Under the pieces are notes generated by a model that worked only from the letters and a program-made list of their open reading frames with translations, was not told the DNA's origin and made no database searches. This document shows positions 25,255-35,300 of a stretch of DNA of 64,000 nucleotides, one piece after another. This DNA comes from Morinoia aosen (Eukaryota; Arthropoda; Malacostraca; Amphipoda; Talitridae). The position numbers were made by a program, and so were the translations under genes. Location: the NCBI GenBank assembly GCA_030386875.1, contig CM059575.1, positions 18,314,293 to 18,378,292 of the forward strand. The letters are read 5' to 3'. Each line of letters opens with the position of its first letter. Within the stretch, counting starts at the first letter, position 1.

Positions 25255-26110
25255 GTAGCAGGACCCGTGGAAATTCCACGGACAATGTCATCGTTAAGCT
25301 AGGTGGACCCGTGAAAATATTCCGTCAACATTACCTATCTAACCTAACACATTCTAACCATTTTCTATCCTAACCTAAACAAACCTATCCTAACCAAACC
25401 TATCCTGATAATAAAATGCCAAACATATTAATGCATGTGAGGGCCAACTCTCTATGTTACACTGAGATAATCGGTAACCATAATACCGCACACTCAGACA
25501 TCCTATGTTTCTCAAGAAGCGGACACTAAACAAATGTACAAATAAATATATAAATAAACACACAACGGGTATTATTAGGTTAGATTCTGCACGGACTGAT
25601 TAGTCCCTTTGAAAAATTAACTCGCATAATTTAACGCCTCGCAGCACTAACCTGGTTGACATTTTGGTAATTGTCATACTAACTTTGAAGTTTCTTCCTC
25701 GGTGTTGAGAAGTGACAAAATAAAATATTTAATTTTTTTACATCCTTGGACTTTTGTTCAACCTCTGCGCCATTAATGATGGAAAAGATAGTTAAGTAAC
25801 AAGGCCAATGTATTGGAAACTCCATAACTTCTTTAACTTTATTTCATCGTTTAAAATTGTAATAATAAAGTTATGCCGTTAATTTACGCCCAAATAGTAT
25901 AAATTACTGTTTGATAATTTGATCAACAGAAGGTGTGTGATGAAGGTATCGTTCAGGAGCGGAGAAGTGCGGTAGCCAGCACGCAATTGCAAAATATCTG
26001 GCGATCGAGACATGTTCTCGATGGCTTTATCCTGGTTACGGCACACCATCTATTACGGAATATTAAACCCTGAATTATCATTGTAATAAAGAGATGGGTA
26101 GCCAGGCATC
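25255..26110. other. No recognisable gene
   Basis: Contains scattered CCTAACC-type insect-like repeats at 25,316-25,407. The rest is AT-rich and unassigned. Confidence 0.45.
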
Positions 26111-26116
26111 TCTTTA

Positions 26117-26181
26117 AGAGCGGATTCCTTACCATGCCAGAGGGAACTTCATCGTTTTTTTCTATTAACTTTTATATTATT
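26117..26181 (+). repeat. Downstream copy of the pre-Penelope repeat
   Basis: Near-identical to 24,667-24,731. The similarity ends within the TTATATTATTATT stretch, a few bases before the TTTCCACAG at the coding start. Confidence 0.8.
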
Positions 26182-26191
26182 ATTTCCACAG
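26174..26191 (+). promoter_or_regulatory. Possible intron 3' splice site before the Penelope ORF
   Basis: The T-rich tract ending TTTCCACAG is followed directly by the open frame, and the branch-like CTATTAAC lies about 20 bases upstream. Introns near the N-terminus are known in Penelope-like elements. Splicing itself is inferred. Confidence 0.4.
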
Positions 26192-26198
26192 ATATTTT

Positions 26199-28053
26199 TT
26201 GGTGTTTGAACGGCTGTACGACAAATTGTCCAAGTTTGAAATTTCTCCATTTGTTCACAATAGTAGAGCAGCGATTAGCAACGATCTGAAAACACTTGCT
26301 CATGAATTTTACAACAAATTTGATCGCTACCGTAACACTTGTGCAATGTTTAAAATGAAAGATTTTTCAATTCTCAAGAGATTAGGTGCTGATAACTCTA
26401 TTTATGTGACCAGACCGGTTAAAGGGAATGGGGTTGTTATTCTTAACAAAAGGGACTATATTTCATAAATGGAATCGATTCTATCAGATAGAGAGAAATT
26501 TTGTGAAGATCTTACTGACAAAAAACCTTATTGTTAAAACTGGAAAATAAGATCAACTACAAACTTAAAAAAGATAGAGATTTAGAAATTCTGACCGATG
26601 ATTTCTATAAAACTTGTCGCTCTGTAGGATCTCAACTTGGAGTGTTATATGGTTTGCCCAAAATTCATAAGCCTGATGTACCTCTCAGACCTATTTTATC
26701 AGCATGCAATACTCACAACTCTAAACTGTGTGCGAACTTAGTTCCTATTCTGTCCCCATTCTGTAATAGTGAATATACCGTGGAAAACTCGTATGAATTT
26801 GTTCGCGATTTGTCGACCGTTGGCAACATAGATAGTCTTTTCATGTGTAGCTATGATGTAAAGTCTATGTACACTAATGTTCCACTGAATGAAGCTATTG
26901 ATGTTTTGCTAGATCGCATTTTTCAAGATAACGTAGCCATCCTAAGTTACGATAGATAGCAGTTCAAACGTTTACTTGAAGTAGCACTGAAAGACTCCTA
27001 CTTTGTATGAAATGGTAAAACGTACAAGCAAATTGACGGCCTTGCAATGGGCTCTAATCTCTCTCCCTTAATAGCAAACTCTTTTGTTAGCCCACTTGGA
27101 AAAACAATTTTTGAGCCGATGCCCACCAGAGTTTAAGCCATTATTTTACCGAAGGTATCTGGACGATACCTTTGTTTTATTTCGTTTTGAAATGGCAGCG
27201 GATAGCTTTTTTCAGTATATTAACGCATCTCATCCTAATATTAAATTTACAATGGAAGTGGAGCAAAATGGTCAGATCCCTTGCTTAGACGTTCTCATAA
27301 AAAAGTCAAATTCTAAACTCATTACTTTTTTTTCTGTTTACAGGAAGCCTACGTTCACTGGTCTTGCTATGAACTATTTCAGCTGTGTGTATGGAGGATA
27401 AATAAAATCGTGTATTTAGAGTTTGCTTCATCGTGCATACCGCATATCCAGCGCGTATGAATTATTCCATCTTGAAATAGAATACATTGTAAAATTACTG
27501 ATTAACAACAAATATCCGAAATCACTTATTCAGAATTGTGTTAAAAAATTTTTAGACCGCAAAATTTGCCCCTCTCCTGCAACTTTGAGCGTACCAAAGC
27601 AGACCTTGTACGTCGAGTTACCATTCATGGGTTATTTGAACGCAGAGCTGAAGTGGGAGGTAGTGTTTTTGGTTAGTAGGTTTTTTTACAACGGTCGACG
27701 TCAGAGTGTTTTACAAAAATAGTTTTAAGATTGCACCCTTTTTTAGCAGAAAAGAACGATTGGATGAGTGCCTGTGGAGTGGCTGTGTCTATTTTTATAA
27801 GTGTGACTGCTGCATGCAGTCTTACGTTGGTAGTACCAAACTCCAACAATTCATCAGACATAGCCAACACGCAGGAATATCTCATAAAACCGGCCGTGCA
27901 CTAACCGTTCCACCCCAATCAACAATTAGAGATCACTGCGATAATTTAAACCATTCATTTATAAACACAAATTTTTCAACTTTATGCCGAGCTTACAGTG
28001 AGCATGACCTCAGAATTTTAGAGTCCCTTTTCATATTTCACTCCTTTACCTAA
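26199..28053 (+). pseudogene. Penelope-like reverse transcriptase with GIY-YIG endonuclease, disrupted
   Basis: The enzyme copies element RNA at a nick made by its own GIY-YIG nuclease. Visible in order: GVLYGLPKIHKP (about 26,640, RT motif 2 region), YDVKSMYTNVP (about 26,850, first catalytic Asp), DGLAMGSNLSPLIANSF (about 27,040), RYLDDTFVLF (about 27,150, catalytic DD), IPCLDVLIKK then VYRKPTFTG (about 27,280-27,360), and a GIY-YIG domain from VYFYKCDCCMQSYVGST (about 27,790) through HSQHAG to IRDHCDNLNHS (about 27,950). The CX2C beside the nuclease is as in the Penelope/Poseidon type. Breaks: stops near 26,466, 26,957 and 27,007, a frameshift near 27,085, a stop near 27,400 and another frameshift near 27,700. 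Catalytic motifs are well kept, so the copy is not very old, but it cannot make the full protein. Confidence 0.9.
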
Positions 28054-28336
28054 CCTCAACATAGACATTAGTGCCGTTAAGTTATCAATTGCCCCCACCT
28101 ACTGACGTAATTCTGTGTGTGTTTGTATGTGTGTTTTGCGTGTGTAAGCATAGTATGTGTTCACTGGGTGTATCTGGATTAGAGTGTACTTGTGTGCTTA
28201 TGTGAATTATGAGTATACAACTGTTTGTGTATGAATGAATACAAATTAGGGTTCTTACATTAGGAAAAATTTTGTGGAATATATATATTTGTTTTTACTA
28301 GGATCTTAAGAAATTTTTTCCGTTTTCTCCTGTTTC

Positions 28337-28396
28337 AGCACTGATGATGGAATTTTTTAAAAATTCCGAAACGTATGCAATAAACGTAATGTTCGT
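28337..28396 (+). ncRNA. Hammerhead-ribozyme-like motif at the Penelope 3' end
   Basis: The core CTGATGA (28,341-28,347) is followed by a GGAATTT/AAATTCC stem and then GAAA (28,368). Next comes a 4-bp ACGT/ACGT stem around a 9-base loop, ending GTA, a permitted cleavage triplet. AGCA before the core can pair with TGTT after the triplet as stem I. Two deviations are visible: an extra T between CTGATGA and stem II, and an extra A after the cleavage position. Hammerheads are established in Penelope-like elements. Activity of this copy is uncertain and it may be a degenerate version. Confidence 0.5.
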
Positions 28397-28599
28397 TTTT
28401 AATCTGGTTCTTCTTTTTATTCTGCGAGTAAGATTCTCTACGAATCGTCCAATTGGAAGAATAATCATTGTAATAATTTCGAATTTCAATTATTGAGAGA
28501 AGTGAAGCCGTCTTGATTCAAACATTGTAAATGATTTGAAAAAAATAATTTCAAATTAGTGCTTATGTTTATATATATATATTTGTTATACTCTGATAT

Positions 28600-29180
28600 T
28601 TCTTCGTTTGAACGCTTGTGTGTCACCTTCCAGTTTTGATTTTAGTAATAATATTGGGCGAAATTAAGCATCCTGCTTTCATTGACGACATGAAGCGAAA
28701 TTCGCTATCCTGATTTTGGCTCTCATTACGGGCAAAATGTAATTTTCCCGCTTGCTGTATTGGGTATGATCTATTGCAAATGTCGACTCCCTGAAGAATA
28801 TTTCGAAACAATTCGTCATGAACGGGAAAACGATGCAGTGATTTATAGATTTCATAAAAGAAAAACTAATGATACAGTGAATATTTTAGAACAGCTGTTA
28901 AGTGTATTGAATGCAGTTTTAATTCAAAAAGAAAAAAAAATATTATCACTTTGGTGGCGACCCTCAATGTCGACGCAGCTCTGTAGTCCCAAGGAACATT
29001 GATTTCGGGAGTCGTTGTTGCTTTGGGTCTTCCGTGCTTGACCTGGAAACGCGTCGTTCGCAGGATTTCGACTGAAAGTTCAGAGGTAAGCGATGTTGCA
29101 CCATGTTGTAGGAACAACATTGAACCGTCAGGATCTTCATCAGGGAGGAATGCGACTATTGGTTAGGGAAAACTTTCACG
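28600..29180. repeat. Unknown ~580-bp repeat family, copy 1 (uninterrupted)
   Basis: Collinear with 30,180-30,533 plus 32,004-32,230. Shared blocks include GGGCGAAATTAAGCATCCT (GAGCAAAACTGGGCATCCT in the other copy), GCGACC..ATGTCGAC, TGACCTGGAAAC and a GTTGCA-CAT-TGTTAG-AAC block. TTAA at 28,919-28,922 marks the position where copy 2 carries its insertion. Open frames at 28,760-29,002 and 28,866-29,120 are not recognised. Confidence 0.75.
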
Positions 29181-29184
29181 CACA

Positions 29185-30175
29185 GTGAAGGTTTCTTCTC
29201 CGAAAAAAAAAACCAAGGCCCTCACACAAGGAAATCTGCCATGGTACATCAGACAGTGAACTTCGCCGATTGCATCGGTTTATGGTGCAATTTACGAGGG
29301 TTACCGCAAGACAAAGTCGAAAGTTGTACAACAAGTGCGCAAGGCAAGAACGTGTTAAACATTCCCGATGAATGAAGTGCGCTTCATCACTGCGTTTCAG
29401 AACTGTTGTCTAGGGAATGCTCCAGATCTTAACCCAAAACAATGGTGTACCGGTTTCATAACGCCTCTCACCCTGCTTGTGAACATCAAAATTATGTTCA
29501 ATGTACCTGCCACCGGTGTAAAGTTTTAATACAAGGAGAAAAGCATAGATAGACGAGTAGAAAGTAATTACATTGGAAATATCTATTTTGAGTTAATACC
29601 CACCATCAGCTAAGAAATTTTGAATAAATACTAAACTCACGAAATAAAACTTTCATAAAAACGGAATTTATGCCAACTTTCATAAAAGCGAAATCGTGTG
29701 GCTAATCATATTTAATGGATATGATCTCCGTTAGTTGTTGAGGGGCGGTTTAACTTTAGAAACAAACAAAGGCTATGAAATTATGTGTAAAATATACGTA
29801 GCGCGCCTGAATATTTCAATCTTGTTAGAAATGAATAATATATCACAAGACTGCGTGGTCTTGGACTGCTGAACGAGGCGGACATGTTAACTGGCACCAA
29901 CCAGTTGGGACACTGGCGCCCTTATGCTTTGCTATACTCTACAGTCAAACGAGCACTTCTGATCATACCGAAATATTCTGATGCGCAACGTGCAAAACAA
30001 TATTTATAGACCAAAGAATACTGGGCAAGTAGAGGCAGTTTATCTTTGAAGTTGGAAAAAGAATCGTTTTCTTTGTAGGATTATTACTAGTTTTTTCTAC
30101 TTAGCTTAGCGCGGCTGGTTCGTATTAACTTAATTTTGCGTTAGTGCACTGACCTAAAAGTGGTCTTGATAATCG
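29185..30175. other. No recognisable gene
   Basis: Roughly 1 kb between the two copies of the 580-bp repeat. No domain, RNA gene or element end seen. Confidence 0.45.
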
Positions 30176-31297
30176 GGTTTGTTTGTCGCTTTGAATGCTT
30201 GTATGTAACTCTCACGCTCAGCTTTGAGTAATAAAATAGAGCAAAACTGGGCATCCTATATACTTTCAATAATGACATAGGGTAAAAGTCACTGCTTTGA
30301 TTTTGGAAAATAAAGGACAAAATTTAATCTACTCGTGAATGAAAGCTGTATTGAAGATACGATCTGTTACAAATGTGGAGTTACTGAAAAGTATTTCCTG
30401 TAAATAGTTACTCAAAGAACAAACGAAGAAATGAATGATTTTCAGCGTCAATGGAGGAAAAACTTCTAATGGTACAAGAAAAAATATTAACTCTATAGTT
30501 TCCACGAATATATTGCATGCAATTTTATTTTAAGGGAACCATGTTCACCGGTCGGCCAAAACTTGATTTTCCATCTGTAGATTTTTTTCTATCGGACTCA
30601 CGTCTATGAAAATTTGCAGACTACTAGATCTCTAGATTCCCAACAACTTTTCTTCTATAAGTTTTTTTGCATTGGGACATAGAAAATGAGTTATTCATGA
30701 TAAATAAAAAAAAATATATATATAACATTCGTTATAATGGTGCCGAAATTTAGAAAGCTAGAGCAATGCGGTTTGTTGCATGCGAAAGTACAACGTATTC
30801 TCCAAAAATGTTATAGACCGGTTTTTTAATTTGAATTCATTTTGAATTTATAGAATTTTTTTTAAAAAGCTAAAGTCAGAGTTTAAATTTTGGGTAAAAA
30901 GTCTACGGAAAAAATTTCACGTAAAAATTTTTGAAAATCAACTCTATAACAATTGTAGATTACACATGTGACTTCCAAATGCAGCAAACTACATTGCTCT
31001 AGCTGTGTAAACTTCGGCCCCATTATAACGAATGTCTTGAAAATCGTGATAGTTCAATATCGACGATTTAAGAAAAAAAATGCTTCTCCTCCTACAGTTT
31101 TTGAGCTTCAGGGATGATTTTGGTATCATTGGATGCAGAAAAACAAGGGCTTCACAATGCATCAGGAAGTTTTTCAAAATTCATTCTTGTTTCAAAGTTA
31201 CAACGTCATAAATTTGAATTTTCTTGAGAATATTTTGATTTTTTTTCTTTTTTTTTTTAATTTTTATATTGGAAATTTGAGGAAAAGCATTCAAGTT

Positions 31298-31555
31298 TTT
31301 GGAATGTCCACGTTATTTTGCATCCAATGATACCAAAATCATTACTGTAGCTCAAAAACTATCAGAGAAGAAGCATTTAGCACCCCCCCCCCCAAAATGT
31401 CGTTTTCTATGATTTCCCATTTTCTTTTCAAGTAAATCGCATTTTGTCATGAATGATATATGATTCTAAATTGCATTTCCTATCAGTATACCAAATTTAA
31501 TTGCTCTAAATTCAACAATAAAAAAAAATATTCGGAAGGGGCATGCTTACCTTGA
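31298..31555 (+). repeat. Internal direct duplication, unit 1
   Basis: About 90% identical to 31,617-31,875. It carries GCATCCAATGATACCAAAAT, the poly-C run at 31,382-31,394 and GATTTCCCATTTTCTTTTCA. Confidence 0.85.
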
Positions 31556-31616
31556 GGAATATGAATGATGAAATATATATAAAAAAATAAATTAAAATTA
31601 AAAGTTTGAGAATTTT

Positions 31617-31875
31617 TTTTTGAATGTTCACGTTCTTCTGCATCCAATGATACCAAAATCATTACTGCAGCTCAAAAACTGTAGGAGAAGAAGCATTTAG
31701 AAAACACCCCCAAAAATGTAGTTTTCTATGATTTCCCATTTTCTTTTCAAGAAAATCGCATTTTGTCATAAATGATATATGATTCTAAATTGCATTTCCT
31801 ATCAGTATACCAAATTTCGTTGCTCTAGGTTCAAAAATGAAAAAAAAGGTCCGTAAGGGGGATGCTCTCCCCCTC
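31617..31875 (+). repeat. Internal direct duplication, unit 2
   Basis: Second copy of 31,298-31,555, offset by about 318 bp, with a shorter C-run. Confidence 0.85.
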
Positions 31876-32689
31876 CCGGGAGGGATGCTAGCTCTGGGAT
31901 ACGTTCCTGATATTTTTACAGACATTCGGGGACATATCTCAAACTCATTTAAAGCAATAAAAAAAATCGGTAGAGGACTGCAGATGCCCCCAACATGGTT
32001 CCCTTAAAAAGGGTTAAAATTTTCATCACATTGATTGCGACCGCCGATGTCGACACCTATTTGCCAGATGAACTCAAGGCTTTCCTTACATGACTTGGAA
32101 ACCTGCAGCGCTGGATTCCCCGCTAAAGTCGAGAGGTTGTTGCAACATTTTGTTAGAACCAAATATCGTCCCGCGTTCATCATCGGTGATTAATTCAGCC
32201 ACCCTTGGATAGAGGAAACAGTGATGTTTCGGGATAACGTTTAGAAATATTTCCTCATTCTTATAATGAAATAAAATAATGATTCCATACGTTGCGGTTT
32301 CCTATTTTTTTCCTAAATAAACCGCTTTTCTGTTTTTAAGGCCTTTTTATCATATTCCTGAACATCTTAAGAACATTAATTAAGCACTCCTTACATTAAT
32401 TCAAAGTTTTTGTGCTTGATCATACGTTTTTTATATCTTATATGCTTTGGTTAGATGTATTCAAATAGAGGGTGGGAACGATTATTGAAGGATATGTTGT
32501 TTTTAATGCATCACGCACCAAAATCGTTAATAATTTCGTATTTTGACTTCAAAGAACTCATTCAGAGCTAGATGCTAACACAAGAAATGAAAAAGAAATG
32601 CAACCAATTTGACTCTAAATGCAAAACATAGCGATTTATAAATCAGTAACTTTTTACGCGTTGTCACATCATCTGCTCGTGAGATTCGG

Positions 32690-33620
32690 TTAGAGCTAAA
32701 ACGATGTAATGGCAATGTTACCTTTTGGCAAGAACAGCATTCTCAACGCGCTGACACCGTGAGAAGGCCAAAAATTATACGGAATCTTCAAACCATAATC
32801 GATGAGGGTCCTGGACGATCGATGAAGACCGTTGCCAAAGAACTCCAGGTATCAAAGAGGATTATCTGAACTGCGGTAATTCAGGAAATTCGCTACAAGT
32901 CATATGTAATGAGGGAAAGCCAATGTGCATCAGCAAAGATACAGGAAAACCGTGTCACGCATTCAATACGGTTACTTAACAAATTAAAAATCAAGAACAT
33001 GGCAAGTTTTGTTTTTCTCTGACGAAAAAACTTCGATTAGGATCAGAAAATTAGCAGTCTGATTGATAGGTGGCCATGTGCAAATCCATATAGAGCATCC
33101 AGAGTGATGCGGGTCAAATTCCGGCCATTGTGATGGTTTTAGGAGTTGTGAGTAGTGAAAGCCATGTCATGCCACCTTACCTTCCCCCATAGAGTCGTAT
33201 AGGGTTGAAGCTAAGGATACGTTCATGTTCTAGGAACGGTTGTTAAGCCCTGGATAGAGAACAAACAATGGACGGCGATGCGTCTCTCAGCAAGACTCAG
33301 CCAGCACCTTCTCACAAAGCCATAACTTTCATAGAAGTTTTTTTTTGTTGACCAGACTGGTTATCAGAGGATTTTTACGATCATGTGATCCCAACGTGTG
33401 GCCTCCAAGTTTGTCAGATTTAAAGCCTTTTTCGCGTCGTTGAAAGGGAGACTAGTCGACATCCTCATAGTACCATAGCTTTATCAAAGGCTGTTATGAT
33501 ACTATAGAGTTAAATGTCCAGGTGGTGTCCGAAATGAATTAGGACCGCCCAATTCAAGCTTGTCGATGGTTTTGGACCCGAATAGTAGCAGTCATTGAAA
33601 GCATTGGTGGTTTTATAGAA
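32690..33620 (+). pseudogene. Decayed mariner-superfamily transposase
   Basis: Plus-strand pieces across shifting frames resemble a mariner transposase. GRSMKTVAKELQVSKR (about 32,815) is the helix-turn-helix region. Next come IQENRVTRSIRLLNK (about 32,940), FSDEKT-like bases (about 33,020), a SHVMPPYLPP block (about 33,165) and a degenerate NLWPP..DL-like segment (about 33,400). Stops and frameshifts are frequent. A possible right end is TACAGGATACAAGGTTTATT read on the minus strand near 33,755. No matching left end was found. Not functional. Confidence 0.65.
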
Positions 33621-33624
33621 TAAT

Positions 33625-34630
33625 TTGATAAAGAAATATCATCATGGGTGTCTGTATAAATTATATTTAAAAATATATTTTTTACCAAAATGTTATTCAT
33701 TTAACCAGCTAAAAATATCCCAAAATAAACCTTGTATCCTGTACAATAGGCTGTATTAAGGTACACTTCGCCATAGAAGCGACATCTATCATGCTGTAAT
33801 AGGGTAATGGAGAACTGAAGTCTTTCGATTTCTAAACAGTTTCTGTGATAATTTAGCGGCAAAATTTTGACAACAAACCCTTTTTATTCTCCTTTGTTCA
33901 CGGGCGGTGGTCACAGCATCGTTGCTGTGCCCTGCACCGCACCATCGCCGCGGCCTCCTCAGCACATTCGATATATTGACGAGGGCACGGCGGCTGCCGG
34001 CCACGGCACTAGGCACAAGACGCGGGCAGGGCTGCTGGCGCTGCATCGAGAGCACGTCCTTGCGGCCTGAGGAGCAGGCATGGCAGAGGAAACCAGGTAG
34101 AGTTGTTTCTATGGGGGAAATACATCTCCTGATATTCGGCTAGCCAATAGGAAGACTTCATTTTAAGCCCGCTGGATGACGTCACCATTGCGATGTTTCG
34201 TTAGGCCAATAGTGATGCCAGATTTAGGGCTAGCAGTGTTGTCAGATGCAATATGAGCGCTGCAATTGGTTCGTTGCCATGACGTCTGCATTGACACACG
34301 GTCGACGAAAAATAGGCTGTTTAGACCCTACCTTGTTTCTTCTACCATAGTGGCAACGCGGGGCGAGCCCAGAGGTTAAAATTAAGGGACGACGTAAAGA
34401 AATCAGTGTGGTCAGCATCATTTTACTGTGCTTTCTCGTGTTCCTCAACATTCTTGCATGCTTTTTTAAAAGTTTTAAAACGTGTTATTTCTCAAATATA
34501 AATTTTATCCGCATCATTATGGTCGATCAGATATAGGTGAGGTGAACATGTCACTTGGGATGAAGTTTCCTTACTATTTAGTGAACACTGCCCTTCAAAA
34601 ATGACGGGATTCGATATTTCCCTCAAATAT
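33625..34630. other. Unassigned; locally GC-rich
   Basis: Bases 33,900-34,080 are distinctly GC-rich with several CpG. I see no domain in the frames there. The rest is unremarkable. Confidence 0.4.
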
Positions 34631-34634
34631 ATTT

Positions 34635-34860
34635 TTCAGATGCGATCTTCCTAATAGTACCTGCGATTAAAATATTCTTGTACTTGTGCACTGGTGAAAT
34701 TAGTATAACATATAAGGTCATTGAGCACATACAGCTTGATTCTAATGTGTGACAAATTAACAGTCTCTTCCTATCATATATTAACTTAAATATTTCTCTG
34801 TGTAATTCCTTGAGAGCGTGACAGAGAGACTGACCAAGCAAGCAAACAAGCAATCAAATT
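34635..34860 (-). repeat. Dispersed repeat shared with 25.1 kb, copy 2
   Basis: Shares AATATTCTTGTAC, CACTGGTGAAA and neighbouring blocks with 25,075-25,250, and is similarly followed by an AAACAA-rich stretch. Confidence 0.6.
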
Positions 34861-35134
34861 TTTATTATTATTTAGTGGATATCTAGCCAAATAGCATATT
34901 TTTTCGTGAATGAGTGGGTATTCTAAGTACCCAATAGCTAAAATAAGATATGGAATACAACGTAAGTATTCTCATACCTTGCTGTTTAACGCGCTTCAAA
35001 AAAATTACTTAAATTATAATACGTGTTTCAACAAAAAAAATACTTGAGTTATAATACGCATTTGAAAAAAATAGGCTAGTAACTAAATATTACAATCAGA
35101 CCTGCATCTATCGATCTGTCACACTCTGATATCG

Positions 35135-35156
35135 TTATAATAATAATAATAATAAT
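35135..35156 (-). repeat. (ATT)n 3' tail of the I-like element
   Basis: About seven TAA/ATT triplets directly after the 3' UTR. I-type elements are known to end in such short repeats instead of poly(A). Confidence 0.85.
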
Positions 35157-35300
35157 GAGGGGTGTTGATACAATCAACATTAAAGCACGGACACGGGTCC
35201 TTTACTGCTCCCCTTTATGCATGTCATCTGCGATCGCAAGGTCAATTTAGAAACTCATCATTAAAGGTAAGTCAATTGCAATGCAAAGTTACTGAAACAT

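Larger units (their letters stand above)
26117..28400 (+). mobile_element. Penelope-like retroelement, broken
   Basis: The element includes a 65-bp segment (26,117-26,181) duplicated 1.45 kb upstream, a probable intron acceptor, the reverse transcriptase/GIY-YIG gene (26,199-28,053), a 3' untranslated region and a terminal hammerhead-like motif (28,337-28,396). Penelope-like elements are known to keep introns, to occur in partial tandem copies and to carry hammerhead motifs, all of which fits here. True ends and target duplications were not found, so the boundaries are approximate. Confidence 0.8.
30534..32003. mobile_element. piggyBac-like non-autonomous element (1,470 bp), TTAA flanked
   Basis: Perfect 12-bp terminal inverted repeats (GGGAACCATGTT and its complement) are flanked on both sides by TTAA (30,530-30,533 and 32,004-32,007), the target site of piggyBac transposons. 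There is no transposase frame. The interior is made of two successive palindromes, with arms at 30,723-30,783 / 30,978-31,037 and at 31,078-31,150 / 31,318-31,375. The right part, about 255 bp, is directly duplicated (31,298-31,555 and 31,617-31,875). Related to 4,825-5,661. Mobilisation would need a piggyBac-type transposase in trans. Confidence 0.85.
30180..32230. repeat. Unknown ~580-bp repeat family, copy 2, split by an insertion
   Basis: The two halves (30,180-30,533 and 32,004-32,230) together match 28,600-29,180. The 1,470-bp piggyBac-like element lies between them, so it inserted after this family dispersed. Confidence 0.75.

Noticed and set aside
25316-25407. TAACC/CCTAACC clusters as telomeric repeats
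   Set aside because: The units are irregular and interspersed here and at 43.0 and 59.0 kb; there is no (TTAGG)n array.
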